Shown: positions 10,026-21,637 of the stretch, piece after piece
Numbering within the stretch: the first letter of the stretch is position 1
Layout: each line of letters starts with the position of its first letter
NCBI GenBank assembly: GCA_029448655.1
Contig: JACCLO010000004.1
Coordinates: forward strand, 310,001 to 374,000
Length of the DNA: 64,000 nt
DNA from: Wolfiporia cocos
Taxonomy: Eukaryota > Basidiomycota > Agaricomycetes > Polyporales > Phaeolaceae
Direction of reading: 5' to 3'
Made by a program: the position numbers and the translations under genes
The notes under the pieces: generated by a model
What the model saw: the letters and a program-made list of their open reading frames with translations, nothing else
What the model was told of the DNA's origin: nothing
The model's database searches: none

Positions 10026-11253
10026 TGACACAGACTTACCAAGAATGTGGGACCAGCCCTAGCCGGGGGTATTCCCCTATACCTATAACACGAAAGCCTT
10101 GGATGTAGCGGTTAGGGACTCACACGCATGCAAGTTGCAGATGACTCCGATCGCCGCACTACCTGATACAGGTATGTGACGAGGTCACGTCAAGCTGACC
10201 GTGTAGTGGGCTGTCCCAGGAAGCCAGAGCCAGAGGGTGACGCACATGTTATAGAGAGGCCCCAGCACTCAGAGAGTTGGTGGACCAGTTGCACAGAGCC
10301 AAGGTGAAGTAAGAGGGTTTGCACCCCATTGCCGAGAATCTCAAAGATGAGGCTGTAATGCCTCATCGTCGTAGTATATATACATGCACTTGCAGCGCCA
10401 AGTATCTAGCGTACCCTAAAGAAGCGGCCCGTGCGCGTATCTATTGGTTACCGTAAAAGTGATGTGTGATGTATCTACCTGTGACCGTTATGATATATGA
10501 TCATGTTGACACAGACTCACTGTCTGTGCGACCCCTGGGCTCAGGGGGATCCATACAGGCCTACAATCGAGGCTACAAGGCACCGCGCCAGCGCTGAACG
10601 CAGAGGCTCATGCACGCATGTCATACGTCGAGATAGCAGCGGCGGCTCACAGACAAGGTAGACGAGATATGGGCCCCGGGCCAGTAGATCACACAGCAAT
10701 AAGCGAGAAAGGGTTATGCACCATTGTCGAGAATCTGAGAGATGGGGTGTAAGCCCACATCTCGTCGTATTATATACATGCTTGTGTATACTACCGAGAC
10801 CGCCCTAAAGACGTGGTCTGTGCACCGCTATCTAATGGGTCATGTTCTAGGTAACGAGACATGTAACAATGTGACCATATGTGACGGTACCTGAGGCGCG
10901 CGCTACCCTACAGCGCTAACCAAACGACCAGGTGACCTGCAATTACTGGGAGACGCCGGAGGTGGCGGTGGCTACAGCGCAGAGACGCGGCGTACGCCTA
11001 GTGCCGCGCGTGCGTCCTATAGCGAGGGAGTACAAACTATTAGTGGAATAATTTGTGACACATGTGAGTATGAAGGGGAGCGCGCGGCCCTAGCGCGCGT
11101 ACAATCTAATAGGTCAGGTGCCTTGATAAGATAACAGGGAGTGAGCGTCAGAGGTGATGAGGTAAGAAGCAGGGAACCGCATGCATCCCAGCACTGCTAT
11201 GCCTACAAACTGAGGGTGAAACACAGGTACCCCTTAAGGAACGTACTGTGACA
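10026..11253 (-). repeat. Solo LTR (669 bp) split by a second LTR
   Basis: The ends are TGACACAG at 10026 and ACTGTGACA at 11253, with target duplication GGCAG (10021-10025 and 11254-11258). Without the nested LTR at 10507-11060 and its repeat it measures 669 bp. The minus-sense TATA (near 10380) is next to the perfect palindrome GATGAGGC/GCCTCATC. A GTAAGT donor lies close to the LTR end on the minus strand (complement of ACTTAC near 10035). Confidence 0.87.
10507..11060 (-). repeat. Solo LTR (554 bp), nested
   Basis: TGACACAG to TTTGTGACA with target duplication CATGT (10502-10506 and 11061-11065). It is the same family as 54223-54786: both share the block GGCGCGCGCTACCCTACAGC and the GCGGCGTACGCC palindrome. 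The palindrome GAGATGGG/CCCACATCTC precedes the TATA. A U5 donor GTGAGT is present on the minus strand (10520-10515). Confidence 0.88.
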
Positions 11254-11414
11254 GGCAGAGTCCCAGTCAAGCATGCATGAGGAAGTAGTCTGTGGGGAAT
11301 TGCCCCCCTAGCACACAAGTAGGTGTTGGGTGTGTAGAAGAGAATAATGAGTCTGAGGACATAAGCCTCAGACCAAACATCATTATATACACTGTATGCA
11401 CTATCTACCAGAAG
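11254..11414 (-). promoter_or_regulatory. Orphan LTR promoter module
   Basis: A minus-sense TATATAAT (near 11394) followed by the palindrome GTCTGAGG/CCTCAGAC (about 11352-11375), the same TATA-palindrome module as in the defined LTRs. It must belong to an older LTR whose ends have decayed or been split by later insertions. Confidence 0.5.
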
Positions 11415-12123
11415 TGTTATGGGTTGTATACCCATTTGTATATTTGAGTCACGAATATAGTTTGTTCTTCTGCACATAGTCCCACAAATGAGTGCAAGGC
11501 AAATATGATCTGTATAAGCCTTCAAATCCTATGTCAAAGACTTTAGGAGATCATTTAATATCCAATATGCGTTAGAGGATATAATCAGTTCAAGAGCAAG
11601 TCTACTAGAATATAAGACTTGCCTAAGTCCAAGAAGTCAGTGTGCACTTTGAGGACTTAGTTGGTTCTGGGCTTGGCAAATACTGAGCGTAGTTTCCTAT
11701 ATTTGAGAATGAGTATAAGACTTCTTGTTTGTACAACAAGGTCAAGCTGAAGAGCCTCAATGGTAAGTACATTGGCTTATATACTATGCTGAGTTTCAGG
11801 GGTCAAGTCTGTCCTAAATGTCACTAATATAATCTACACTATAGTATGAAACATTTGATAAGTATGTAGCGATATACCTGGAATGATAGATAGAAATGAT
11901 ACTGGTGGTTGAACACTGTCTGTGGGTCATCAAATGATAAATGTGAAACAAGAGCAGAGTTGGATCTGCCAAAGATGAAACATGCCCTATATGCTAGTAC
12001 AACTGGGGATGAGCCCAGTAGAGTCATGAGTAGCCAGGGGGTTGGTTGTGCAACAAGTCCCTGTATCATATTTACCCAATGGTGAGTTGTGCCAGCATTC
12101 AAAAATTCACAATAACTGTAACA
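11415..12123 (+). repeat. Solo LTR, TGTTACRG family, copy 2 (709 bp)
   Basis: It starts TGTTATGG and ends ACTGTAACA, with target duplication AGAAG (11410-11414 and 12124-12128). Compared with copy 3 (30582-31285), the differences are mostly CG to TG or CA. The strand given is nominal. Confidence 0.87.
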
Positions 12124-12880
12124 AGAAGCCTACCCTAAAGGGGCCCATGCATTGGCATCTGTTGTTGTGTGGAATGCATACATAATCATAGTACATGTGA
12201 CTTTACCCAGAGTAAGGCCTATCTGATAAGATAAGGCCAGGCACTATCTATGGGTCACATGTCTTGGTTCATTAGGTTGTTAGTTTGATCTGCACGTAAG
12301 GCACATTGTTTTGGTATGTGTCACAGTTTTACCATGGCATGGGTATCAGTGCGTACAGTCATGTGACCTGCTATCTAACATATGGGCTAGGGTGGTTACA
12401 GAATACCTTACCTACAGTAACATAGGTTGTACATAATAAGTACTATGTCAGTGTTCCATCATATAATAAAGGATGGCTGTTGTGTGGGAACTGCCATGTG
12501 CTTTTCCATGTGTGCCACATGCTGTCTGTTGTCCCATAGGGCTCGCACCACTGACCCAGGGAGTTGGCCAGTGGATTCCCATGCCTGGCACCTGCAAGGC
12601 ACGTGTTAAAATCCCTTCGACGAAAACTTGCATTTTGCACATCTTCCCTGTGCTGTGCCACAGGGATTTTGTAGCTGTTGTAACATAGATGACCTGTACT
12701 GTAGATACCCACCAAAAAATCGTAATAAATTAAGAGAATCCAGGGAGTTTTTTGAGGCACCACATTTGTGGACACAATGTTACAAGCAAAGTGACGACAC
12801 ACACCCTGGAGGTTGGTGGACTCACAATGTCTCCATCCAATGTGTTTTTCCTTTATTCTATTGGTTATCACACTTAAATG
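12124..12880. other. Decayed flanking DNA, no gene
   Basis: CpG-poor. A TGTGTCACAG at 12333-12342 may be an old LTR end. A tRNA-like patch lies around 12535-12615 (TTGGCCAGTGG, then GTTAAAATCCC), weaker than the one at 5690. Open frames on both strands overlap each other and show no domain. Confidence 0.35.
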
Positions 12881-13339
12881 TGTCACAGATTTTTCCTTAT
12901 TTTTAGCTATTTTTCCTGCTTTTATACTTCAATATCTACGTTGTAGCATAGAATACGTATAACTAGCATATCACGTGACCAAGCGCTTACGTCCATGGAA
13001 CTTACCGGAACCTTCTAGCAGGTTCCATACCAACCAGAATCACATGCATCGTCTACGCTCACATGATCGCTGACTGATGCTCTTACCTAGAATCACATGT
13101 CGAAGTATTAGATCACATGTAGCGTTACTCATCCTTAGGTACCGTAGGTCCTAGTAGTATTAGGGGTCTCGCAATGCATGTATATATACTAGGGCAGACT
13201 GAGCGTTAAACCTCAGTTCTGTTCTCCTCGATATTGAACTACAGCCTAACAAGCTATTTCATCGCCTCACTACTTTGCTTTCTACCCTCTAAGACACCCC
13301 CAAAGGATCTTAGTAAGTATTGCAGTTTGGTTTGTGTCA
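12881..13339 (+). repeat. Solo LTR of element D family (459 bp)
   Basis: Nearly identical to the LTRs of element D (41737-42761 without its insertion; 50951-51410). Ends TGTCACAG and TTGTGTCA, target duplication AAATG (12876-12880 and 13340-13344). It has TATATATA, the CTGAG/CTCAG palindrome, the AGTTCTGTTCT self-primer and the GTAAGT donor of that family. At several diagnostic positions it agrees with the 5' LTR of D rather than with D's 3' LTR. Confidence 0.93.
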
Positions 13340-13580
13340 AAATGACAATTGACATTCGTGGCAAAGCCACAGGTAATTAAACTTGTCAGATACTTAGGTA
13401 GCACCCTCATAGATGCTACTTTAGGGCAAACATATCTGTAGTGATGGACATTGTTCTCATGTACTTAAGCCTCAAGAGTCTAAGGCATTCTCCTTTGACT
13501 CATCAATGTATCTCTGGGGCATGTCCCTCATCCTTGCATAACTCCTGCTGTATGATCTTAGCACACTAGTCTGAGCTTGG
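13340..13580 (+). repeat. Left part of an older LTR
   Basis: It resembles the 398-bp LTR at 9080-9477 (shared GTACTTAAGC, TTAGGTAGCA and a GGGCATGTCCC-like block). It is cut by the solo LTR at 13581, and its continuation is at 24983 onward. The left end is not defined. Confidence 0.45.
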
Positions 13581-14036
13581 TGACACAGACCTGGCTGTGG
13601 GACCGGGAACTGGGGAAACCCCCCTATATCCAGCCTATTGGGGCGGATACCTACAACGTCGGTGGAAGGCGGCAGCATAGACTCAAAGACCCAGACTAGG
13701 GAGTAGAGAGGCCCAGCTAGCAGCACCCAGGGAGCTCAGAGTAAGCCCATACATCAAGAATACCAAAATTGAGGTGTAAGCCTCAAGTTGGTGCAACTAT
13801 ATACATGTGGACAAGCAGGTGCTACTGTACTAGCCCTAAAGTCCTGGTCCATGCACTATCCAATATAACTAAGTAATGCATGACCGTCATGTATGTAAGT
13901 CAGGTGATGCACGACCGGTAATGGCCACGTCATCATGTGATAGCCCTGCTAGCGCCACCACCAGCACTCATAGGCCAGAGCACGTGCCGTAAGGTAAGTA
14001 CTACATGTAGACCTATAGCATGACTTACTATACTGC

Positions 14037-14735
14037 TGACACAGACTAGACTGTGGGACTCACACTATAACCTTATAGACGACTTGAAGGAGTTGTTGAA
14101 GGTTGGTGAGGAGACTAGTGGGCGCAAGCAGAGATGTTATGTGACTGTGCGAATGCAAAGAACAAATCTAAGGCTTATCCGCAGTGATAGCCCTACTTAT
14201 ATACATGCTTTGTTTGGTTAACGGTAAGGGAGCCAAACATGAAGGTGGTCTGTGCGCAGACATAACTAATATGGTTAAGTCGTAAACTACAATAGACCAT
14301 GTGCACCGGTAATGGCCGCACCAGTAAGATCGTTTGTTTGGACTGTAGGTCCATGTTGTGGAAGTGGCTGTAGCTACGTTAGTAAGCCATGCATGTGATT
14401 ATTATATTCCGGTATCGGGATATGAGTAATCGTAAGGTCATTGGCATGTGATAACGAGCAGGCCGCTTATCCAATTGTACTGACATAGCCCGGTATCGGG
14501 ATATGAGTAAGGCGCGTGACACCGGAGGTTAGTCCGCTGAGTCATTGACACGTACAAGCGTGTTATGTACGTGTTGTTATGACAAGTGGACGTATACCGC
14601 GTTGTGTACGTGTTGTTTGGTTGCGTGTACGTGTAGACGGGCGCTTAGCAGCGTAAATGTCTACAAGGTCGTAGAAATATCAGATAAATAGGTAAAAATA
14701 CGGGAAAAATAGTGGCATGTCCCAAATCTGTGACA
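14037..14735 (-). repeat. 3' LTR of element B (699 bp)
   Basis: On the minus strand it starts TGTCACAG at 14735 and ends GTGTCA at 14037. TATATA at 14203-14198; self-primer AGATTTGTTCTT at 14169-14158, 34 nt downstream of the TATA. It contains the repeated phrase CGGTATCGGGATATGAG. Confidence 0.93.
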
Positions 14736-14737
14736 TT

Positions 14738-14749
14738 ACCCCCTCTTCA
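14738..14749 (-). promoter_or_regulatory. 3' polypurine tract of element B
   Basis: TGAAGAGGGGGT on the minus strand, ending two bases before the 3' LTR. The primer for plus-strand DNA is expected here. The same 12-mer occurs inside pol at 16962-16951. Confidence 0.85.
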
Positions 14750-16950
14750 GGTTTCATTGTCCCTAATGGAACGATTACTTTCCTGTGGAGCCGAATCCAC
14801 CAGTACCGCGCTCGGATTTAATCTTTTCAAAGTAAGATTTTCCGTGTAGCGTAATGTGCGGGTCCTTAGCAACTTCGCAGATGAGCTGAGCAATCTTATC
14901 ACCGGCCCGAATATCGATAGATATGTCGGAGTGGTTCCGGAGAATGATGATTACTTCGCCTTGATAATCGTGGTCGATGACGCCACCCATTACGTCTATG
15001 CCTTTGCATGCGAGACTAGAGCGGGGGGCGATACGTCCGTAAGTGCCGAAAGGTACCTGGATTTTCAGTTTGGTATTGTATTCTGTCTGCCCGTGAGCTG
15101 GCAGAACGTCGCCTGTTGCAGTGTACAGGTCAAACCCAACCGAGTCCTTGGTTCCCTTTTCCGGCATTTGGCCGCCTTCACCAACTACGATTTTCAAGTC
15201 CGCGTTTTGGTTAATGTCCGCTGACATCCATCCCCCATCGGGGTGTCTAACCATGCGCTGCTTAGGATCCTTCGCAAATTCTTTGCGATACTGCGGCCAG
15301 TCATCTGGCCACGTGCATTCGTCAGCTTCCCAGTCGTCGCTGTCAGGGTCGAAGACGTAAACTGCTTCTTTCCTTCTAGCTGATCGCCTGAGGGGGACAT
15401 CCTGCATTGGAATGGCGTGTGAAGCCTTGTATTCCTGCAGAATGTCGTATGCCGTGTCGAGATCGGCTTCGCGTACCCAGGAGTCGTCATTGATACCGAA
15501 TCCTTTCCATCGGATTCTGTATTCAACTCTTCCTGCGCGGAGACGATGATCTAAGATCTTCTCAACTTCCCATAATTCCTCGCCATCGACCATTTCTGGT
15601 TGAGGCTCTGGTCTTTTCTGATGCACCGGGTCTTTGTACATGACCAACTTGGAAGCGTGAAATACTGGGTGATAGGCCCTGTATTGCTCGTCCATATATA
15701 CCCTAAAGGTGACCGGCGATAATTGTTCAATTATCTTAAATGGTCCCAAATAGCGTGGACTAAGACTTCTTTCGGAGTCTTGCCAGCTACGGGCGTCAAC
15801 GAGAACTTTGTCGCCGACTTTAAACGGTACCGAGCGCTTGTGTTGATCATAGTACCAAGACCAGCGTTCAGCAGCCAATTTCATTGCTGCCTTAGCTTGT
15901 TCTTGTGCTGACCATCTTTCGTAAGCAATGACATTTAGGTCCGTGTATGGTGTTGGACGTAAATTCGTAGGTCCTGCATTAGGGTGCCTTCCTAGTTCGA
16001 CAAAGAATGGGCTATTCTTTGTTGTCTCACTAGCCGCGTTGTTGTACGCGAATTCAGCCGTAGGGAGAAACCATGACCAATTATCCTTCTGAATAACATC
16101 GATGTAACATCTAAGATATTGTTCCAGGATCTGGTTAACTCTCTCCGTCTGGCCATCCGCTTGCGGGTGATAGGCGGTTGTCATTGACCGTTGGATTCCC
16201 AATTGCTCACACCATCCCTTGAATAAGGCGGCAGCGAATTGTGGGCCTCTATCCGAAATGATTTGTTTCGGAAGTCCGTGGTTCGGGTAAATCCGAAGGT
16301 ACAGGAGGTTTGCCAATTCTTTTGCCGTTATTTTGTCTGACGTGGGAATGAAATGTGCTCGCTTGGTAAGCCGGTCCACTATTACCATAATAGCATTGAA
16401 TTGTTTCAATTCGCCGCTGGGTGGTAGGTGGACGATAAGGTCAATTGTGACGGTGTCCCAAGGTGCTTCCGGAACTGGGAGCGGTTGCAGGGGTCCGTAC
16501 GGGGTCTGGTTGTGGTTCTTCATGCGTTGACATGTGTCACAACCTTCCACGTATTGCTTTACCATCGTGGTCATTCCAGGCCACCAGTAATTACGCGATA
16601 GAAGTTCATACGTCTTCCATCGTCCGAAGTGTCCGGCAGTCACATGGTCGTGATGTAACTCCAGTATCTTCGTGCGCAATTCCTTAGGCTCTTTTGGAAC
16701 GTACACTTTTCCTCGTCTGAGGAGTAATCCGGCCTCCATGTTCCATTCCTGGAGATCTTTACCGAATTCCTTGGGACCACTTTTCAGTAGTTCCTGGTAA
16801 TCTTTGGTAATCTGATCGTCCATGAGGGCTTGTCGGATTTGTCGGAGGAGGTCCTCGTCGCCTGATTGTATCTCCTGCTGTGACGCTTCTAGCGCCCTAA
16901 CCGTGAAGTATTCCAGTTTCAGCAAAATTTGATCGCGATTATCGAGTTCC

Positions 16951-16962
16951 ACCCCCTCTTCA
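16951..16962 (-). promoter_or_regulatory. Candidate central polypurine tract, element B
   Basis: TGAAGAGGGGGT, identical over 12 nt to the 3' PPT at 14749-14738. It lies in the codons for H-E-E-G-V between RNase H and integrase. Confidence 0.55.
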
Positions 16963-17093
16963 TGGTCTGGCCTCCGTGACAGAGGATCAGCCGTGAGCAT
17001 TGTTTTACCGGGTTTGTGACACATGGTGAAGTTGAACCTTGTCAGGTAAAGACTCCAACGTGCCTGTCTCCGGGTTAGCCGTTGTGCCGATTT

Positions 17094-17347
17094 TATCACA
17101 AGACGCGCTGCGGACCCAATGCAACGTGCTTATGAGTGGCATAATAGCCACTCCCCCAAAAGGGCTACGATAACAGCTCATGCTGCTATCGAGGGTCCAG
17201 CTATATCTGCAGTTCATATTCCCACGCTCGGCGCCTATTAGACACTCTATGGTGTAGGCCATGTATGCCGGCGCCACGTACAGGTAATGTACCCTAGTTA
17301 TTGCTCCGTAACGTCTATGATATTATGCTTTCGCATTATCTGTGACA
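17094..17347 (-). mobile_element. 254-bp LTR-like mini-element, copy in pol of B
   Basis: On the minus strand it starts TGTCACAGAT and ends CTTGTGATA, with target duplication AAATC (plus-strand GATTT at 17089-17093 and 17348-17352). A full-length second copy of the same length is at 26138-26391. It has no coding capacity. It carries a TATA box followed by a palindrome, like the LTRs of this family, so it may be a very short solo LTR or a TRIM. Confidence 0.88.
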
Positions 17348-19510
17348 GATTTGAAATATGTCAGATTGAGATGATCCGACCATGCTTCAAATTTGTGCGG
17401 ATGTCCCTCGAGGTAATGTCTCCATTCCTCTAGAGCGCGGATGATTGCGAGCAACTCCTTATCGTAAATCTCATAGTTCCTTTCGGGTGCTGATAGAGAT
17501 TTCGAGTAAAAGGCTACCGGGTGCCAGAGCTTATCCTCCGAAGAGTATTGCGATAGCACTGCACCCGTTGCGTAATCGGAAGAATCCGCTTCCACGCGGA
17601 ACGGGGACTCCTGATCTGGGATCCGGAGTATTGGAGCCGATGTGAAAGCTTCCTTGAGCGTTTGGAATGCTTCCGCTTGTTCGGGTCCCCAGTTTCACTG
17701 CGTGTTTTTCTTGGACAGTTCGGTTAACGGCTTAACTACTTTGGAGAAATCTTTAATGAACCGACGGTAGTAGTTGGCGAAGCCAACAAAGGCCTGGACG
17801 TCCTTCACCTTGGCAGGTGTAGGCCAGTCCATAACGCCGGCTACCTTCTTAGGGTCCATTTCGACTTTTCCTTTGGAAATGATCATTCCCAGGTATTCAA
17901 TACTGCTTTGTTCGAAAAAGCACTTTTCAGGCTTCGCGAACAAGTCGTTGTCTTGCAAGATTTGTAATACTTGCTTGACGATACGACGGTGTTCCAACAG
18001 GTCGTTTCCGAACACAAGGATGTCGTCTAGGTAGACAATGACCTTTCCTTCTCTGATAAGGTCACCTAGAATATCGTTCATCATGTGTTGGAACGTGCTG
18101 GGTGCATTACAAAAACCGAAGTACATGACTACAGCTTCGTAAAGGCCGTTAGGCGTAATGAATGCGGTCTTCCATTCATCTCCCTCCTTGATTCTTACGT
18201 TGTTGTAACCCCAACGCAAGTCGAGCTTTGTAAATATCGAAGCCTGGCTAAGCTTATCGATAAGCTCGTCTATGCGTGGGAGAGGGTACCTGTTTTTAAT
18301 GGTCAAGTCGTTTACTTTTCGGTAATCGACTACCATTCGGGCTCCGCCGTCGTTTTTAGGGACGAAGAAGACCGGGCTCGCGATCGGGGATTTTGAGTGT
18401 CGGATGTAGCCCTTCCGTAACTCTTCTTGGATCCACTGATCTAGCGAGTTCGCTTCCTGAGGAGACATCTTGTATGCCTTACTCGGGGGCGGTAGTACCG
18501 CGTCATCGGGGAAGTCGATGGCGTGGTCGTATGGTTTCCGCTCGGGCATCCTTTCGGATGCGCGTTGAGAAAATACCGTGGGACCAAACTCCTGGTATTC
18601 CTCCGGAACCAAGGATTTCCATTTCTGGAGATCCGCATCTGTCAGGAATTCATCATCCGACTTCTCCGTTATCGACTGAATGGCCTCGATAAGGAGTTCC
18701 GTTCCTTCGTCAAGGGTGTTCACCCAAGCGACAAAGGGATTCTCAGGCTCCTCTAAGCCGAGAAAATCTATTGGAAAGTCGTTGATAATCTGATAGATGT
18801 TGCGGGGTTCGATTTCGTCTTCTTCCTCAGAAATCGAAACCCGTTTGCCATGTTTGCATTTTTCCGTACACCGATATGTGAAGGTTCCTTCCGGCCAGTT
18901 GAATTCCGGGTTGTGTTTCAGGAACCAGTCATATCCGAGGATCACATCCGCATTCTGTACGTCCATTACGTACAAGAATTCGGTGGACTTGTGTTCCTCG
19001 TGCACCATATAAGCCTTAACTGCCATATTGATATTTCTGGCGGTATTAGAGGTGCCGTCGGCGTTACGAATCTCGAGAGGTGAAGGTAGTTTTTGAGTGA
19101 CTAACTTCTCCTCATGGACGAGTTTCTTATCGATGACACTTATTGATGCACCGGTGTCGATTAATGCCATGGCGTTTACTTTTTTGCCGTATACCCACAG
19201 TTCCACTTCGATAGAGAACGATTTATTGTCGTCTCGAGAATTGTTTCCATGTATATTATACAAAGTGAAAAATTTCAACGCGAGCGGGTCAGGCGAAAAG
19301 TATTTTACAGGAGGGGCACGTGTAGCTAGTGTCCGAGTCCTCCGGGCAAAGTCCATTGCCGAGTTACCGAATATACCGAGATGAGATACCGGGTGACGTA
19401 CGACCGCCTTATCTTCCCACAAGATGAGGGGTCTCTGTGAAGCCTCTTCGTAGAGGTGCGCTTCTTCGGGGCGCTGTACACTCCCAGCCGCTGCGGGGCT
19501 GGTGTGTTCT

Positions 19511-21490
19511 TCACAGAACGTCTTCGAGACGTGTGGTTGGGGCGAGGGGAACCGAGATGGTCCTGACATTGGCGACGGTGGTGGCGGGGGCCGAGGGTCC
19601 TGCTGAGCTTGAGTCAGCTGTCACTTCTTCCCAGATCGTTCGGGCACGATACGTCTTGCCATCCGCGGGGGGCGCCGAGTACGGCTTCTTGCCAGAAGCC
19701 TGTCCCTTTCCACTACCCGAAGGAGCAGCCGTGGTCTTTCCAGACGCGGCAGCTGCATCCTTCGCCCTTTGTTGTTCGGCCCGCTGAGCGGCAGGTACGA
19801 ACGTTCCCGCAGCCTTATCCGCGGCAAGCTTAGGACACTTGTTGAAATAGTGTCCCGTCTGCTTGCAGTATGTGCAGACGGCGTTGGTGGTGTCAGCGGG
19901 GGCTTTGGCGGGTGCCTTTCCCTTATCCTTCTTTTTCTCCGACTCCTTTGCAGAAGCGGAGGACGTCTCCTTCTTTTCGGCAGGGGCCGAGTCCTTCTTG
20001 CCGGCCTTCTCGAAGATCGAGCCCTTGATCTTGTCCGGATATGACGTTTGGTACATTTCCAGAGCGAAATCGATGAGGGGCTCAATGTCGGTTGGGGCCT
20101 TGAAGAACGGGGTTTTGCCGAGGACGTTTAAGGTGTCCTTAACCTTTTCTGGGAGAGTCTTGGTGAATTCCCACACCAGAGTCTCGTTGGCGGTTTCAGA
20201 GAGACGGCCGAGGGTGCGGAACCGTTCGCAGTAATTGAAGTAGTTCGATTCTGCCAGTTCCTTGCCCTTCGTGCCGTAGTAGCCGCGAATTTCCTTCTTC
20301 GCAATCTCCTTATCCGTCATCTTGCCGTATTGCACCATTACGGATTTGGTGAAGTCCTCCCAGGTGCCGAGAGGTTCACCGTTTCCTGCCTTCTTGATGA
20401 GAGGCGAGAAAAACTTGTATGCGTCCCCTGTGACGCGGAAGAGGGCCGTGGTGATACGGTCATGGTCGTCGTAGACCCTGAGCGTACCGAAGTACAGGCC
20501 CATCTTCTCCACCCATTCCTGCGCAGTCACCTTTCCAGATGACCCAGAGAATTCGGGGGGAGGGGGAATTTTCAGGTTTTGAGGCAGACCTGGAATCTGC
20601 GGGGCGACGGCTGCTGCAGCAGCGGCTGCAGCTTGTGCGGCGGCAGCGGCCTCGGCTGCTCGGGCTTGAGCATTGTTGGGGGCCGGTGCGAGTTCTTCCG
20701 GGGGCGTGCGGACACCGGGGGGGTTGGGAACGGAGGGATTCTTGCGACTCCTCCGAAGTTCTTCCTCAACCTTCTCCATGCGCTCGGCGAATGCATCCTC
20801 GAGGTCATCGAGCCGAGACCGGTAATCCTTCCGGAGCTCTTTCTCCATTTCGGAGAACTTGGCGGTGTATTCCTGCCGGAGTTCCTTGCCAAGGTCCACC
20901 AAAGTGGACACAACCTCGTTGCAGACTGAATTGACCGCTTCGTGTAGCTCGTCTTGGGCCATCTGTTCGATTGCCCTGGATTGCCCAGCCAGGGAGTCGA
21001 TTCTGCCATGGATTCGCTCCAGGCGGGCGTACACCATCCGGCCGAGGGTGTTCACCTTGTCGTGACTGATTGCCGCACTTCGTTGTACGGCGGCATCGAG
21101 GATTGCCCCGTGCAGGGGCACATCCACCTTGTGGTGTTCCTCCTCTGGGAGGTACGACTTGAGGCCTATTTCGACCTCGGCATTGGTTCGGCGTTCTGGG
21201 CCCGAAAACTCTATTTCTAGGTTTGTGACGGGCCCAATCGGACGGGTGTAGCGAGCCGGGGGGTATCCGGGGATAGGTGTGCCCGGACGCGTTCCCATGG
21301 GGTTGGATGGGGAGTCCCTTTGCGGGGGAACCTCCTCAACTTCATCCTCTTCCTCTTCCTCGCTTAGGTGGTCCAGGGTCACCAGGGGTTGAGTCCCTGA
21401 GGGCCCTGCTACTGGCGTCACCGGACCTTCCGAACGGAGGCGCATGCGACGAGGGGCGAGGGGGGTGCTAACGGAGGAGGTGGAAGACAT
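19511..21490 (-). CDS. gag: Element B Gag
   Basis: Structural protein for the virus-like particle, about 659 aa from the ATG at 21490 (M-S-S-T-S-S), chosen because it lies 10 nt after a CTAAC...CAG acceptor; upstream in-frame ATGs and a GTG (21595) are possible but lie in the predicted intron. N-terminal acidic/proline-rich region, then coiled coil with an alanine run (about 300-330), capsid-like region with W-V-E-K-M-G-L-Y-F-G, and a canonical zinc knuckle C-T-Y-C-K-Q-T-G-H-Y-F-N-K-C (C-X2-C-X4-H-X4-C). The frame is intact. It ends in a stop 59 nt after the pol ATG, so pol needs a +1 shift or reinitiation. Confidence 0.88.
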   Translation of the reverse strand: MSSTSSVSTPLAPRRMRLRSEGPVTPVAGPSGTQPLVTLDHLSEEEEEDEVEEVPPQRDSPSNPMGTRPGTPIPGYPPARYTRPIGPVTNLEIEFSGPERRTNAEVEIGLKSYLPEEEHHKVDVPLHGAILDAAVQRSAAISHDKVNTLGRMVYARLERIHGRIDSLAGQSRAIEQMAQDELHEAVNSVCNEVVSTLVDLGKELRQEYTAKFSEMEKELRKDYRSRLDDLEDAFAERMEKVEEELRRSRKNPSVPNPPGVRTPPEELAPAPNNAQARAAEAAAAAQAAAAAAAAVAPQIPGLPQNLKIPPPPEFSGSSGKVTAQEWVEKMGLYFGTLRVYDDHDRITTALFRVTGDAYKFFSPLIKKAGNGEPLGTWEDFTKSVMVQYGKMTDKEIAKKEIRGYYGTKGKELAESNYFNYCERFRTLGRLSETANETLVWEFTKTLPEKVKDTLNVLGKTPFFKAPTDIEPLIDFALEMYQTSYPDKIKGSIFEKAGKKDSAPAEKKETSSASAKESEKKKDKGKAPAKAPADTTNAVCTYCKQTGHYFNKCPKLAADKAAGTFVPAAQRAEQQRAKDAAAASGKTTAAPSGSGKGQASGKKPYSAPPADGKTYRARTIWEEVTADSSSAGPSAPATTVANVRTISVPLAPTTRLEDVL

Positions 21491-21500
21491 TTTTGCGAAT

Positions 21501-21520
21501 CTGTTTATGACGAATGTTAG
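21501..21520 (-). promoter_or_regulatory. 3' splice site before gag, element B
   Basis: Branch point CTAAC at 21520-21516 and CAG at 21503-21501, ending 10 nt before the gag ATG. It is equivalent to the sites before gag in C and D. Confidence 0.6.
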
Positions 21521-21637
21521 TTTCCGGTTACTCATTGTCTTAGATTCTTTAAGAAGGGATTTGGTTTGAAAGCTGCAACTTTCGTTATAGATCACACTCG
21601 CACTCTATTTCAGAGTTAAAAGATGATAGTATTTCTA

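Larger units (their letters stand above)
14775..19569 (-). pseudogene. pol: Element B pol (protease-RT-RH-IN-chromodomain-dUTPase), broken
   Basis: It starts at the ATG at 19569, overlapping the end of gag by 59 nt in the +1 frame. The aspartic protease has D-T-G-A near residue 139. RT carries Y-L-D-D, RNase H E-A-D-S-S-D, then the integrase H-H-C-C zinc site and the D-D-35-E core, a chromodomain (W-E-V-E-K-I-L to Y-R-I-R-W-K-G-F), and a C-terminal dUTPase with D-S-V-G-F-D, P-R-S-S-L-A, G-V-I-D-H-D-Y-Q-G-E, G-D-K-I-A-Q-L and R-G-T-G-G-F-G-S-T-G. A TGA at 17697-17695 replaces a tryptophan codon, and a 254-bp element (17094-17347) interrupts the sequence after Y-F-K in RNase H. Not functional as it stands. 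The original product would have made all enzymes for cDNA synthesis and chromatin-targeted integration. Confidence 0.92.

Noticed and set aside
12427..12906. Overlapping open frames of 60-147 codons on both strands
   Set aside because: They overlap on both strands, have no domain, and lie in CpG-depleted DNA where long frames arise easily.
19609..21220. Several plus-strand frames of 90-130 codons
   Set aside because: All antisense to the Gag of element B; low-complexity translations, no domain.
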